Assembly (NCBI GenBank): GCA_018857735.1
Contig: JABMCL010002397.1
Coordinates: 1 to 64,000 of the forward strand
Reading direction: 5' to 3'
DNA: 64,000 bases
From: Alviniconcha marisindica
Taxonomy: Eukaryota; Mollusca; Gastropoda; Provannidae
In this document: piece after piece, positions 12,041 to 53,234 of the stretch
How the letters are laid out: each line of letters begins with the position of its first letter
Numbering within the stretch: position 1 is the first letter of the stretch
Position numbers and translations under genes: made by a program
The notes under the pieces: model-generated
What the model was told of the DNA's origin: nothing
Seen by the model: only the letters and a program-made list of their open reading frames with translations
Databases searched by the model: none

Positions 12041-12235
12041 GACCTATATATACCCAGTATATATAGAGGATATATACCCAGTATATATAGAGGATATATA
12101 CCCAGTATATATAGAGGATATATACCCAGTATATATAGAGGATATATACCCAGTATATACAGAGGATATATACCCAGTATATCAGTATAGAGGATATATA
12201 CCCAGTATATATATATATAGGTATATAGTATAGTA
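12041..12235. repeat. AT-rich minisatellite, 24-bp unit
   Basis: About seven copies of CCCAGTATATATAGAGGATA plus TATA (24 bp), ending in a TATAG run. Units are nearly identical. Because 24 is a multiple of three, both strands stay open, encoding repeated Tyr/Ile-rich octapeptides. Confidence 0.95.
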
Positions 12236-12389
12236 TAGTATAGTTCCATGGCCTTCCTGCTAGGCCAAACCGTCTGACGAAATATTCAGCCATGGCCGCG
12301 GCCACGGCTGCCTCCTTACAACAACCGCCTACCACTCCCCCCACTGCCATCGCGCTGGTCCTCAGCTGACCCGCGGTGCATTACGTCAC

Positions 12390-12530
12390 AGAGTACTACT
12401 GGCACTGGCTGGGAGCCTCTTCACTGACCAGCCTTGACCCGCGTGGATGACCCCTGCCAGGTCCTTGGCTTCTGATTCAGTCCGTGCCAGCTTGGAATGG
12501 CGGACCGTCTTGAAATGGCGGCATCTCGTC
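12390..12530 (+). repeat. Dispersed repeat B, copy 2
   Basis: Second copy of the repeat at 8735-8880, recognised by CACTGGCTGGGAGC, GACCAGCCTTGACCCGCG and TTGGCTTCTGATTCA. Similarity fades after about 12535, and the right side passes into a 49-bp tandem repeat. Confidence 0.6.
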
Positions 12531-12564
12531 GCTGGTCAGTCGTGGCTGTGAACTTCGGTCTTAG

Positions 12565-12735
12565 TCCCGCCGCGCTCAGTCCGTCTGTGGTCAGTGTTGC
12601 CGGTGGACAGTAAGCTAAACTGTCAGCTGCCGTCTGTGGTCAGTGTTGCCTGTGGACAGTAAGCTGAACTGTCAGCTGCCGTCTGTGGTCAGTGTTGCCT
12701 GTGGACAGTAAGCTGAACTGTCAGCTGCCGTCCAG
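12565..12735. repeat. Minisatellite, 49-bp unit, about three copies
   Basis: Three copies of a unit containing CAGCTGCCGTCTGTGGTCAG and GTGGACAGTAAGCTGAACTG. The last two are identical apart from their edges. Confidence 0.85.
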
Positions 12736-12769
12736 TTTGTCAAAGACCGTAAGCATTTGAAATGTGAAC

Positions 12770-12798
12770 GAGGTGTGTGTGAGTGTGTAGTATTACGG

Positions 12799-12876
<78 letters not shown>

Positions 12877-13200
12877 TGTGTGTGTGTGTGTGTAATGTGT
12901 GTATGTGTTTAAACGGCGTGTGTTTGTGACGGTGTGTGTCACTCTGTGTGTGTGCGTGTGTGACGGTGTGTGTCATTGTGTCAGCGTGCGTGTGTATGTG
13001 ACGGTGTGTGTAATTGTGTCAGTGTGCGTGCGTGTGTTTGTGACGGTGTGTGTCACTGTGTGTGCGTGTGTGACGGTGTGTGTCATTGTGTCAGTGTGCG
13101 TGCGTGTGTATGTGACGGTGTGTGTCACTCTGTGTGTGTGTGGGGGGGGTCTTTCTTTTCAGTCTCTCCGCTCCCCCGCCCCCCCCCCCCCCCCCCCCCC
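12770..13200. repeat. (TG)n block with GACGGTGTGTGTCACTGTG units, poly-C
   Basis: Pure TG to about 12895, then about five imperfect 35-50 bp units containing GACGGTGTGTGTCA, and a run of about 20 C at 13181-13200. Confidence 0.9.
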
Positions 13201-13499
13201 TGTTTTGCTTGCGGTGGTTATTGTACATGTACACAACTCGTCACTGATGTTATCATTTACTATATATATACTAGTCTCTCGCATGTACGGTCCGTTCCCC
13301 GCTACAAACTGAAAAGCTGGTGTCGGGGTCAGACACAGAGTGTTCAACTAGTCGAGCCGCATGTCTGTATCCTAGTTTGTCCGTCACGGTAAGCGTTCAT
13401 TTTGACCATGCGACTGTTCTAATGTTACCTGGCTTTCACTGAACTCGCGTTAAACATGTCAACACAGCCGTCCGGTTTACTGAGCGATGTTTCAGGCAA

Positions 13500-13940
13500 A
13501 ACTCCGCTGGGCGTCCTGTGCCTGTGGTCTACTTCTGCGTCCTGTGCCTGTGGTGCGCCTGCACATCCTGTGCCTGTGTTCTGCCTGCACAGCGAGCTCT
13601 GCGTCCTGTGCCTGTGGTCTACCTCTGCGTCCTGTGCCTGTGGTCTGTCTGCACAGCGAGCTCTGCGTCCTGTGCCTGTAGTGTGCCTGCATGTTCTGTG
13701 CCTGTGGTGTGCCTGCACAGCGAGTTATAAGTCCTGTGCCTGTGATATGTCTGCAGAGCGAGCTCTGCGTCCTGTGCCTGTCTGCACGTCCTGTGCCTGT
13801 GGTGTGCCTGCACAGCGAACTCTAAGTCCTGTGCCTGTGGTGTGCCTGCACGTCCTGTGCCTGTGGTGTGCCTGCACGTCCCGTGCCTGTGGTGTGCCTG
13901 CACGTCCTGTGCCTGTGGGCTGCCTGCACAGCGAGCTCTG
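13500..13940. repeat. Minisatellite with CCTGTGCCTGTGGTGTGCCT units
   Basis: About 15 imperfect units of 25-38 bp built from GTCCTGTGCCTGTGG, TGTGCCTGCACAG and CGAGCTCT. Several frames stay open, giving Cys/Pro/Val-rich translations that are repeat artefacts. Confidence 0.9.
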
Positions 13941-14092
13941 ACTCAGAGTGTCTGGATCGGTTTCAAGGCGGTCACGCCTCAATGCACACACACTTCACTG
14001 GCGCCGTGATGTAACGTCTGACACGACGCTACTATCCCCACCTCCGTGGCCTCTGTCAGAGTGTGACTGTGTCAGTTCCTGCCTGTGTTACT

Positions 14093-14114
14093 ATGTGTGT
14101 GTGTGTGGTGTGTG

Positions 14115-14160
<46 letters not shown>

Positions 14161-14310
14161 TGTGTATCTGTGTGTGTGCGTGTGTATCTGTGTGTGTGTA
14201 GATACTATAATGTACGTGAGTGTTCGTGTACGTCAGTGCAGGCGCGCATGTGTACGCATGTGTGCATACGCGCAAGTGCCAAGTTGTTGTGTGGTGTGTG
14301 TGTGTGTGTG

Positions 14311-14371
<61 letters not shown>

Positions 14372-14580
14372 GGCGTTTTGTTGTTGTTTTTGTGTGTGTT
14401 TTGAGAGAGACAGACAGACAGCACTCGAGGGAGAGAGACAAAAAAGGCAGAGACAGACAGAGAGACACAGATACACACAGAGAGACAGAGAGACAGACAG
14501 ACAGCAAGAGACTGAAAGAGACAGCACGGGTGAAAGAGACAGCACGGGTGAAAGAGACAGCAGACTGAGAGAGAACCCGA
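14093..14580. repeat. (TG)n then AGAGACAGAC repeats
   Basis: TG repeats at 14093-14160 and 14296-14370 are followed by purine-rich AGAGACAG repeats with a 21-bp unit AGACAGCACGGGTGAAAG repeated near 14518-14560. Confidence 0.9.
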
Positions 14581-14599
14581 GGGAGACAGGCACACACAG

Positions 14600-15110
14600 A
14601 GAATGCGTGTCCAGCAACTAAACAGTTGTCTTTTTCTCTCTTTTTTTTCTTTTTTTTCAGAACATAGATTTATTGGACGAAAATCAGTTGTTTTTCAAAA
14701 TGGTGACATGAAAACATTGACGACAACAAAATAAATAACTGGTTTACTTCAACGTCCGGTTCACTGAATACAACTTTTGTCTGTGTAAATCCTTTTACCA
14801 TTCCAGGGGGAAGGCGTCATAAATTATGACCGTGATTAGATGTCGGTACCCACTGTAACCGTGAACAAACTTTGATGGGGTGAAGCTCTTCACAGATCCT
14901 GTGTTTTTTCAAACCTACCTCTCACTCGCACGTCTGTAAGTAAAGAAACTGACGGAGAGACGAACCGCCTGGTCTCCTGAAGCCCTGACTGCGTCCCCTT
15001 TCAGTGCCAGGTCATCCATAAGAGGTTCCACAAGCAACAGCAGTCAGCACTCTGTGACTGGGCCGCGTGACAGACACTTCACTGCACTCGGCCTGCTGAC
15101 CCTCTCCTTC
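14600..15110. other. Non-repetitive stretch without a recognised gene
   Basis: Mixed sequence after a T-rich tract at 14630-14660. No exon or RNA gene could be recognised. It lies downstream of LARS1 on the opposite side of the 66-bp array. Confidence 0.4.
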
Positions 15111-15114
15111 TGGG

Positions 15115-15835
15115 ATGGGTCGGCAATTCAGTGTAATGTCTTCATTGCCAGGGCCCAAATTCTCGTCATTCCTTCTTAGTAATGCATTTTGTTACAATCC
15201 AATTCAGTGTTCGTTGCCAGGGCCCAAATTCTCGTCATTCCTTCTTAGTAATGCATCTTGTTACAATCCAATTCAGTGTTCGTTGCCAGGGCCCAAATTC
15301 TCGTCATTCCTTCTTAGTAATGCATCTTGTTACAATCCAATTCAGTGTTCGTTGCCAGGGCCCAAATTCTCGTCATTCCTTCTTAGTAATGCATTTTGTT
15401 ATAATCCAATTCAGTGTTCATTGCCAGGGCCCAAATTCTCGTCATTCCTTTTAGTAATGCATTTTGTTACAATCCAATTCAGTGTTCATTGTCAGGGCCC
15501 AAATTCTCGTCATTCCTTTTAGTAATGCATTTTGTTACAATCCAATTCAGCATTCATTGCCAGGGCCCAAATTCTCATCATTCCTTTTAGTAATGCATTC
15601 TGTTACAATCCAAATTTTCATCATTCCTTTTAGTAATGCATTTTATTACAAGCCAAATCCTCATCATTCCTTCTTAGTAACGCATTTTATTACAATCCAA
15701 ATTCGCATCATTCCTTCTTAGTAATGCTTTTTGTTACAATCCAAATTCACATCATTCCTTCTTAGTAATGCTTTTTATTATGATCCAAGTTCTCATCATT
15801 CCTTCTTAGTAATGCATTTTGCTACAATCACATAC
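15115..15835. repeat. Minisatellite, 66-bp unit decaying to about 48 bp
   Basis: About seven near-identical 66-bp units with GCCAGGGCCCAAATTCTCGT and CTTAGTAATGCATTTTGTTA, followed by about five shorter units lacking the GCCAGGGCCC part. On the minus strand several units contain AATAAA (for example 15774-15779), which could serve as poly(A) signals for LARS1 about 550 nt past its stop codon. That role is inference only. Confidence 0.9.
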
Positions 15836-16107
15836 CCGACAACAATACCTTTTCTTGCCACAATTTTCTTTATGGAGTATTCCTATTTAGTACCATAATA
15901 TATGACAATCATACAATGATACGTACATTATTACCTTTTTCCTGAAGATTTTCATTATTCCTTCTCAGTGCTTCACTGCAGTCTATTGCAATCATACGGT
16001 GTTGGCTAGGTTCAGCTGTAACGGGCGCTGACATACTGAACAACAAAACATCACAATGACCAAGAGGTGAGGAGTTAAAACCATAACACATCCCATAATG
16101 TTCATCC

Positions 16108-16152
16108 CCCCCCCCCCCCCCCCCGGCCCCCCCCCCCCCCCCCCCCCCCCCA
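16108..16152. repeat. Poly-C tract
   Basis: About 45 bp of C broken only by two G, lying about 170 bp downstream of the LARS1 stop codon and so probably in its 3-prime untranslated region as a G-run on the sense strand. Confidence 0.9.
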
Positions 16153-16207
16153 TACACTCATCATTCTAATGCCTCAGGAGAATAAAATCATCGGTCACCG
16201 CAGACTC

Positions 16208-16323
16208 AAAGGGTCATTGTTCAGCCTTGACCCGTCTCAGGCCATCTTTCAGCCTTGACCCTTCCTCAGGCCATCATTCAGCCTTGACCCCTGCTCAGGC
16301 CATCATTCAGCCTTGACCCCTGC

Positions 16324-16330
<7 letters not shown>
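16208..16330 (-). repeat. 29-bp minisatellite that includes the LARS1 stop codon
   Basis: Four 29-bp units whose plus-strand starts (TCAGGCC) fall at 16237, 16266, 16295 and 16324. The last one is the LARS1 terminal sequence itself: on the sense strand GGCCTGAGC contains the final Ala codon and the TGA. The unit then continues as GGGGTCAAGGCTGAATGAT. The array therefore grew from, or into, the end of the coding sequence. Confidence 0.85.
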
Positions 16331-47848
<31,518 letters not shown>

Positions 47849-48179
47849 TGCTTCGGTTGTACAATTCGTAAGTGTAGGAACGTTGCGTTGCACAGTTACC
47901 GTATTGCAAAAGACTTCGTCAGATTCACCGAAGTACGAAGTGATGAAAGGGAAGCCACATGTGCAAGATGTCGTACAATTACCAACTTTTAATAAAGAAG
48001 TAATAATTTATTCAAGTAGTTTTCAACAGAAGCACCGTAAAAACTGCTGATGCAAGAAGGCCGAACTTCTTTTTCTTCCAGCTTTCCTCAGACAAAAAGC
48101 TGGATAATCCTGACTTCTTAAAGCGCATCAACAAACGTTCTGGATCCGTTTTGATTTTTGTATAGAGTTGTCAACCCTT

Positions 48180-48208
48180 AGCAGAGGAAGTGGCTTAGTG
48201 GATAAAGC

Positions 48209-48286
<78 letters not shown>
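48180..48286 (+). repeat. tRNA-like A-box head joined to (TG)n, copy 1
   Basis: TTAGCAGAGGAAGTGGCTTA then GTGGATAAAGCACTG leads straight into about 75 bp of (TG)n. TGGCTTAGTGG fits the RNA polymerase III A-box. No B-box follows. The same head plus TG recurs at 48822-48906. Confidence 0.7.
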
Positions 48287-48291
<5 letters not shown>

Positions 48292-48760
48292 CCAAGCGCT
48301 GGTTTACGACGTCCTTCCTTCAACCACTGCCGTATTTAGTTACGCCATAGGGTCCAGAAAACTGTCAGCTAACGAGCAGTTTTTTGTTGGTGTCAAGTTC
48401 AAACAGTAGTAAGTTTGTTACAAACAACTCAAATAAAACAAGGTGTGTCATTTATAGCCGCCAACAAAGTTTACACCAGCACAAATAAAACCACATGCGT
48501 ATGAATCGACATGGAACTCTTCTTTTTTTACCCGGGGTGGATGCGTCTCATGTTCTTTACGTGCGTGCTTTGGCGGCGCTAGCGGGTTGCTTCTACAGTC
48601 ATATTAGTACCCGAACCTTTCGGAGGGCGCTGACCGCGTCGCTGGACAGCTGCGCGGAGATAAAGAGTGGCGTAACTAAATCTGGCAGAGTTTGGAGGAA
48701 GGTGCCGGAAAGCGATGCCGCCTTTGGAGGAAGCCGTGCCGGAAAGCGATGCTCGGAGTG
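48287..48760 (+). mobile_element. Foldback/MITE-like repeat D, copy 2
   Basis: Full-length copy starting AAACTCCAAGCGCTGG and ending GATGCTCGGAGTG, with an internal duplication of about 30 bp near the right end (GGTGCCGGAAAGCGATGC twice). Both ends abut (TG)n directly. Confidence 0.75.
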
Positions 48761-48852
48761 TGTGTGTGTGTGTGGGGGGTGGGGGGGGTGGGGGGGGTCA
48801 GTCTCTCTCTCTCTCTCTCCCTTAGCAGAGGAAGTGGTTTAGTGGATAAAGC

Positions 48853-48906
<54 letters not shown>

Positions 48907-48910
48907 AGTG
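48761..48910. repeat. (TG)n, G-run, (CT)n, A-box head and (TG)n
   Basis: TG and G-runs at 48758-48797, (TC)n at 48802-48819, the A-box head at 48822-48855 (AGAGGAAGTGGTTTAGTGGA), then (TG)n to 48906. Confidence 0.85.
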
Positions 48911-48911
48911 T

Positions 48912-50665
48912 GTTATCCCATATCTCTCCGTTTCGGAACTAGGCAAATACATATCGAAAACAAAAAATCGGCTGGTCTGGATGGTATAAGCAACCAGCTA
49001 CTAAAATTGTCATTGCCATACATAACAGATTCGCTTACATATGTTTTTAACTTATGCATTGAGAAAAACGTTTTTCCGTCTGAGCTTAAAATTGCCAAAG
49101 TGGTTCCGCTTCCAAAACTACGGATAAAACAAATCCAACCAATTACAGACCAATATCACTTCTGTCTGTTTTTTCAAAGCTTCTCGAAAAGCATGTGCAC
49201 ATTTACTTAAATGATTACTTAGAAAAGCGGCAACTCTTTCACCCCTTTCAGTCTGGATTTAGACGTAAATACTCCTGCCACAGTGCATTGGCACTGCATT
49301 GGCACGTCTCACAAATTCTTGGCTAACAGCCATGAATAAATCTGAGGTGTCTGGAGTAGTATTCCTAGACCTAAAGAAGGCTTTCGACCTGGTTGATCAT
49401 GATATTCTATTGAAGAAGCTCGCCATTTATTTTAAAAACTCGAGTTCTCTACCATTTTTTAATCATATCTTCATAATAGAACGCAATGCGTCTTACTCCA
49501 TGGCTCTTACTCCTCCAAAGAATCAGTAAAGTATGGTGTACCACAAGGTTCTGTTTTGGGACCTATTCTTTTTAGTCTCTTTATCAATGACCTTCCATTA
49601 CACGTGAAAGATATATCTGTTGATTGTGACATGCTGGCAGATGACACAACACTGCACACATCTGGAAAAGATATTATGCAAATCAGAAGCAATATGCAAG
49701 ACAGCTTAGATCAGGTATCCAATTGGTGTGATAATAATCATATGGTCATCAATCCGATCAAGACCAAGTCTATGACAATCCTACCAGACAGAAACACCAG
49801 TTGTCACCCTTACCACTCGATCTCGTTCTAAACGGGGCGAAAATTGATCAAGTGTCAGAACACCGTCTTCTAGGTATAACCATAGACAATAAACTTCGCT
49901 GGGACTCACATATTAATATTGTGTGTAAAACAGTTTCAAGACGAGCCTTCCTTCTGTCGAAATTAAGGTACATCGTAGACATCGACACAAGAAAACTGTT
50001 CTTCAATGCCCACATTAAACCTCACATTGATTATGCGTCAGTCGTGTGGGACGGATGTAGTGATGTTCTCAAAAAGATTAAATTCTCTGCACAGAAGAGC
50101 TGTAAAGTTAATCCTTCCAGATACAACTCTAACTACTGACCAGAAATTAAAGGAGATGAGAATAATGAGCCTACAAAAACAACTTGAATATAACAAAGGT
50201 TTGTTCATGTACAGGGTCCTTAGCAATGAGGCCCCAGAGTACATATCTAACCTGTACACACACACTCCCTCACGCTATTCCAGTTCTAGGAACTATCACC
50301 TTAGTTTTCCTAGGCCAAGGACAGACATATTCAAAACAAGTATATCCTTCTCTGGTGCTTATCTATGGAACAACCTACCTCTGACAGTCAGATCTTGTCA
50401 GTCACTCAGCTCCTTCAAGCGTAAACTTCGTGCACACCTTGAAGTAGTCACATAGGATGGACTCCGCCCAATCCTTCCGACTGCTTGTGCTTGCTCACTC
50501 ACTCATGCTTGCATGTATATAAATTAAGCCTGTAATTTTATATTTATTCATCAGTAGCTTCGCAAGGACTAGTTGTTAGACGGGTTTTTGACTGAACCTA
50601 AACTACAATCCTTGTAAAATAAAGTTTTAAAGCTCGAGTTCCAGTTCTCTGTCTCTCTCAGACAG
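48912..50665 (+). pseudogene. Decayed non-LTR (LINE) retrotransposon, reverse transcriptase part
   Basis: Remains of a LINE reverse transcriptase spread over three frames, broken near 49125, 49290, 49480-49550, 49795 and 50090. Visible motifs in order: SAGLDGISNQLL (fingers), a VVPLPK block, LDLKKAFD (motif A, about 49368), VPQGSVLGP-like sequence around 49540, ADDT (motif C, about 49638), and a C-terminal FSGAYLWNNLP..SFKRKLRAHL block typical of jockey/CR1-like elements. The 5-prime half, including the endonuclease, is absent. The 3-prime UTR ends near AAAATAAAG (about 50620). Exact clade is not resolved. Confidence 0.85.
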
Positions 50666-50739
50666 AGAGAGAGACTAAGGTTTTCGAGTGATTGCCATTG
50701 CAATGACTGGTCATTTGAGACCTATTTTATACACCCACA

Positions 50740-50781
50740 CAACTCCGCCCAGTCCTTCCGACTACCTTCCGACCAACCCCC

Positions 50782-50813
<32 letters not shown>

Positions 50814-51165
50814 ACTGTTCTTTATAAGATAAGCTTTGACTGCTTCTGTTTCCTTTTCCGATACTAGTCATATGAACTGATCAGATGTTCTGCTGCTTCA
50901 TTTGCTCATAATATGCTCACCGTATGCTCATAATATGTAACTGAATGATGTATGGCATGTGTTCATCTGGCGCTGTGAGCACGCTATGTTTTATGTGGAA
51001 ATTCTCATGTATAACGTTTCACTCACTCATTCATGCCTATATGTATATAAATAATGCCTGTAATTTGATATCTGTTCATCAGTAGCTTAGCAAGGACTAG
51101 TTGTTAGACAGGTTTTTGAATGAACCTAAACTACAATCCTTGTAAAATAAAGTTTTCGAGTTCGA

Positions 51166-51220
<55 letters not shown>
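50740..51220 (+). mobile_element. Second copy of the LINE 3-prime tail
   Basis: Repeats the LINE 3-prime UTR: ACTCCGCCCAGTCCTTCCGA, then ATATGTATATAAATAATGCC, CAAGGACTAGTTGTTAGACA and CTACAATCCTTGTAAAATAA. An unrelated segment and a C-run (50779-50808) lie inside. It ends in a (CT)n tract, 51168-51217. Confidence 0.8.
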
Positions 51221-51221
<1 letters not shown>

Positions 51222-51289
51222 TTTTTATTTTACTTTTTTATAGAGATCGAATGAATTTCAAACTATTAGAGACATAATCAACACACCAA

Positions 51290-51342
51290 GGAGTTAATTA
51301 GCGATCGAAAAACGTCACACAAAACACAACAAAGACCTGAAC
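51290..51342. mobile_element. MITE-like element M, left-arm fragment (copy 3)
   Basis: GGAGTTAATTAGCGATCGAA then ACGTCACAC and CAACAAAGACCTGA, matching the left arm of element M. It is cut off by the SINE that starts at 51351. Confidence 0.65.
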
Positions 51343-51350
51343 TCGAACTT

Positions 51351-51832
51351 GGGGGCGGGGATAGTTCAGTGGTTAGAGCGCCGGACTCGTGATTGAAACT
51401 TTCGCGGGTCGCGGGTTCGAATCCCTGCAGGAGCGGCGGGAGAATTTTCTTCTCCAGTGTCGACTTTCTGTGCTGACTCATTATTTCGGTATCCGTTCCA
51501 CCCTCGTGTTACCGCAGTAGCAAGTAAAAATCCCGGTCATTCTGCCAAAAGTGTAGCGGGTGGCAGGCTACAGCTAAACAGGCATACACATTATGTATGT
51601 GGCTTTGCATGAAGTGACATGGTACATGGTTGTATGGAGTACACAGAATTTGCGCCGAGACGGCAGCAGTTTCATGTGGCACCAGCCATGTTAGCGCTTA
51701 AGTACACCACTTCGGGGGATATTAAAAAAAGCGCTATAAAGCTAGTCACTCATGTAGAACCACATGCGAACGCCGCAGTGAGTCTGCTCAAGAGAGCGGA
51801 GAATAGCGCTATATAAGCGATCATCAATCAAT
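51351..51832 (+). mobile_element. tRNA-derived V-SINE-like element, full copy
   Basis: tRNA-like head with an A-box (TAGTTCAGTGGTTAGAGCG at about 51362) and a perfect B-box (GGTTCGAATCC at 51414-51424). A central domain follows (GGAGAATTTTCTTCTCCAGT, GTGTTACCGCAGTAGCAAG, GGCAGGCTACAGCTAAACAG), with a 3-prime end containing AGCGCTATATAAGCGATCAT then CAATCAATC. The GCGCTATATAA tail is the L2-type tail of V-SINEs; molluscan RUDI is a likely relative (recalled, not checked). Partial relatives are at 47425-47650 and 54600-54846. Confidence 0.85.
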
Positions 51833-51835
51833 CCC

Positions 51836-51990
51836 CCCAAAAATCGAACTCGAACTGCGAAAACTTTATCATTTTACAAGGATTGTAGTTTAGTTTCAGT
51901 CAAAAACCTGTCTAACAACTAGTCCTTGCTAAGCTACTGATGAGTAGATATCAAATTACAGGCATTACTATTTATACAAGGTAAACACAA
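51836..51990 (-). mobile_element. Third LINE 3-prime tail, inverted
   Basis: Reverse complement of the tail at 50460-50660: GAACTCGAACTGCG, TTTACAAGGATTGTAGTTTA, CTAACAACTAGTCCTTGCTA and TCAAATTACAGGCATTA. It abuts the SINE, so SINE and tails form a nested cluster. Confidence 0.8.
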
Positions 51991-52098
51991 GGTACATATA
52001 AACACACAAATACACACATTCACATGTTAGCCTCAGAGTGAATTGTCATAAATCTGAAACAGAACGAGGTCCAGAGTGGTCATCGTGCAAAATCGAAA

Positions 52099-52250
52099 GG
52101 AGTTAATTAGCGCTCGAAATACGTAAGACAAGTGGCACAACAACAAAGACCTGAGTCGCCTACGGTAACTCTCACCTGCATGTGTGTAAATACAAGGTAC
52201 AGTAAACTCCCCCAGAGGTACATCCGCCTCAAAAAAGGATGGCCCCCAGT

Positions 52251-52314
<64 letters not shown>

Positions 52315-52435
52315 CTACATTTCAGGCACACTCCGGCCGCGGCGACACAGGTGTACACAGACACTATAAAACAGAACCACTATTTATTCAACTGACTGAC
52401 AGGACTATCGTACTTCTCAAGCACTAATTAACTCC
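52099..52435. mobile_element. MITE-like element M, copy 4, with internal (TA)n
   Basis: Left end GGAGTTAATTAGCGCTCGAA, right end AGCACTAATTAACTCC, and internal CCTGAGTCGCCTACGGTAAC. A (TA)n run at 52255-52312 lies in the middle. It is flanked by an outer inverted pair: CCTCAGAGTGAATTGTCATA (about 52031) and TGTGACAATTCACTCTGAGG (about 52493). Confidence 0.7.
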
Positions 52436-52510
52436 CCAGTTGTGTGTTGATTCTGCACGAGTGCTGTGGGCCTCAGTCCTTCTGTTTCAGGTTTGTGACA
52501 ATTCACTCTG

Positions 52511-52565
52511 AGGTCTTTGTTGTTGTGCTTGTGTAAGTTACGTATTTCGAGCGCTAATTAACTCC
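52511..52565. mobile_element. MITE-like element M, right-arm fragment (copy 5)
   Basis: AGGTCTTTGTTGTTGTGCTT and ACGTATTTCGAGCGCTAATT then AACTCC, the complement of the left arm of copy 4. Together the pieces at 52020-52640 form a large imperfect palindrome. Confidence 0.65.
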
Positions 52566-52939
52566 CTTGTGTGTTGATTCTGCCGCACTAGCGCTCCGGC
52601 TGCCGGGGCCTCACTGTCGTTCTGTTTCAGATCAGTGAACTGAGAAAACGCCATGTTAATCTTTGCCTGGAAAAAAGGCCCAGTGTCGGTTGGTGTATAG
52701 AAACACATATGGAAGCTGAATAAAACCAGCACAATAGTCAGTGTGTGTGCAATATCCCGCTGTACATTTTTGTATTTGCAATATATCTACTTATATCATA
52801 CATGTGTGCTCAAATCAGTGTTTGGTCATGTTTGGTTACTGACAACTTTGGTTCAAGTTATTTACTGAATTGGCTGTATGTAAATTCTTGCGTGGCCGGT
52901 TGGCGGTCGTATGGCCTGAAACCTTTTTATTTTGTCCAC

Positions 52940-53040
52940 TGTATGTGTTTATACATTTTTCTGCAGCTTTTTGTACGGCGCATTGTGCCCTAGGGATCAT
53001 GCGCCATAGAAATGTACATTATTATCATTAGTAGTAGTAT
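52940..53040 (+). repeat. Possible L2/V-SINE-type 3-prime tail
   Basis: GGCGCATTGTGCCC then GCGCCATAGAAATGTACATT and ATTATCATTAGTAGTAG resembles the GCGC-TATAAATGT(ATT)n ends of L2-type elements. No body is recognised upstream. Confidence 0.3.
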
Positions 53041-53194
53041 GACTGTGGCTGAAAGAAAGAGCACGCGAGTAGAAACGCATACCTCACACAAAAGGAGTAC
53101 ACCAAAATCTGAATATGCTAGCGAGTGTTGTGGTGACCAAACGTTTGGGTCGGGTCTGCCAAGACTTGGTTGTCACAGAATCATTTGCGGCATC

Positions 53195-53234
53195 ATGGCG
53201 TCCTTCACGCGAGCTGTCTATCCTTTGCGGTTCG
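53195..53234 (+). CDS. ETFDH: ETFDH exon 1 (targeting peptide start)
   Basis: [13 protein letters not shown] plus one base, donor TTCG|GTAAGA. It is short, basic and without acidic residues, as expected for a mitochondrial presequence. It joins in phase to exon 2 (GTT = Val). The ATG context is CATCATGG. The N-terminus is poorly conserved in the family, so support is from phase and character. Confidence 0.75.

Noticed and set aside
51351..51425. A functional tRNA gene
   Set aside because: A- and B-boxes are present, but the sequence between them does not fold as a clean cloverleaf, and the element continues for about 400 bp with SINE features.
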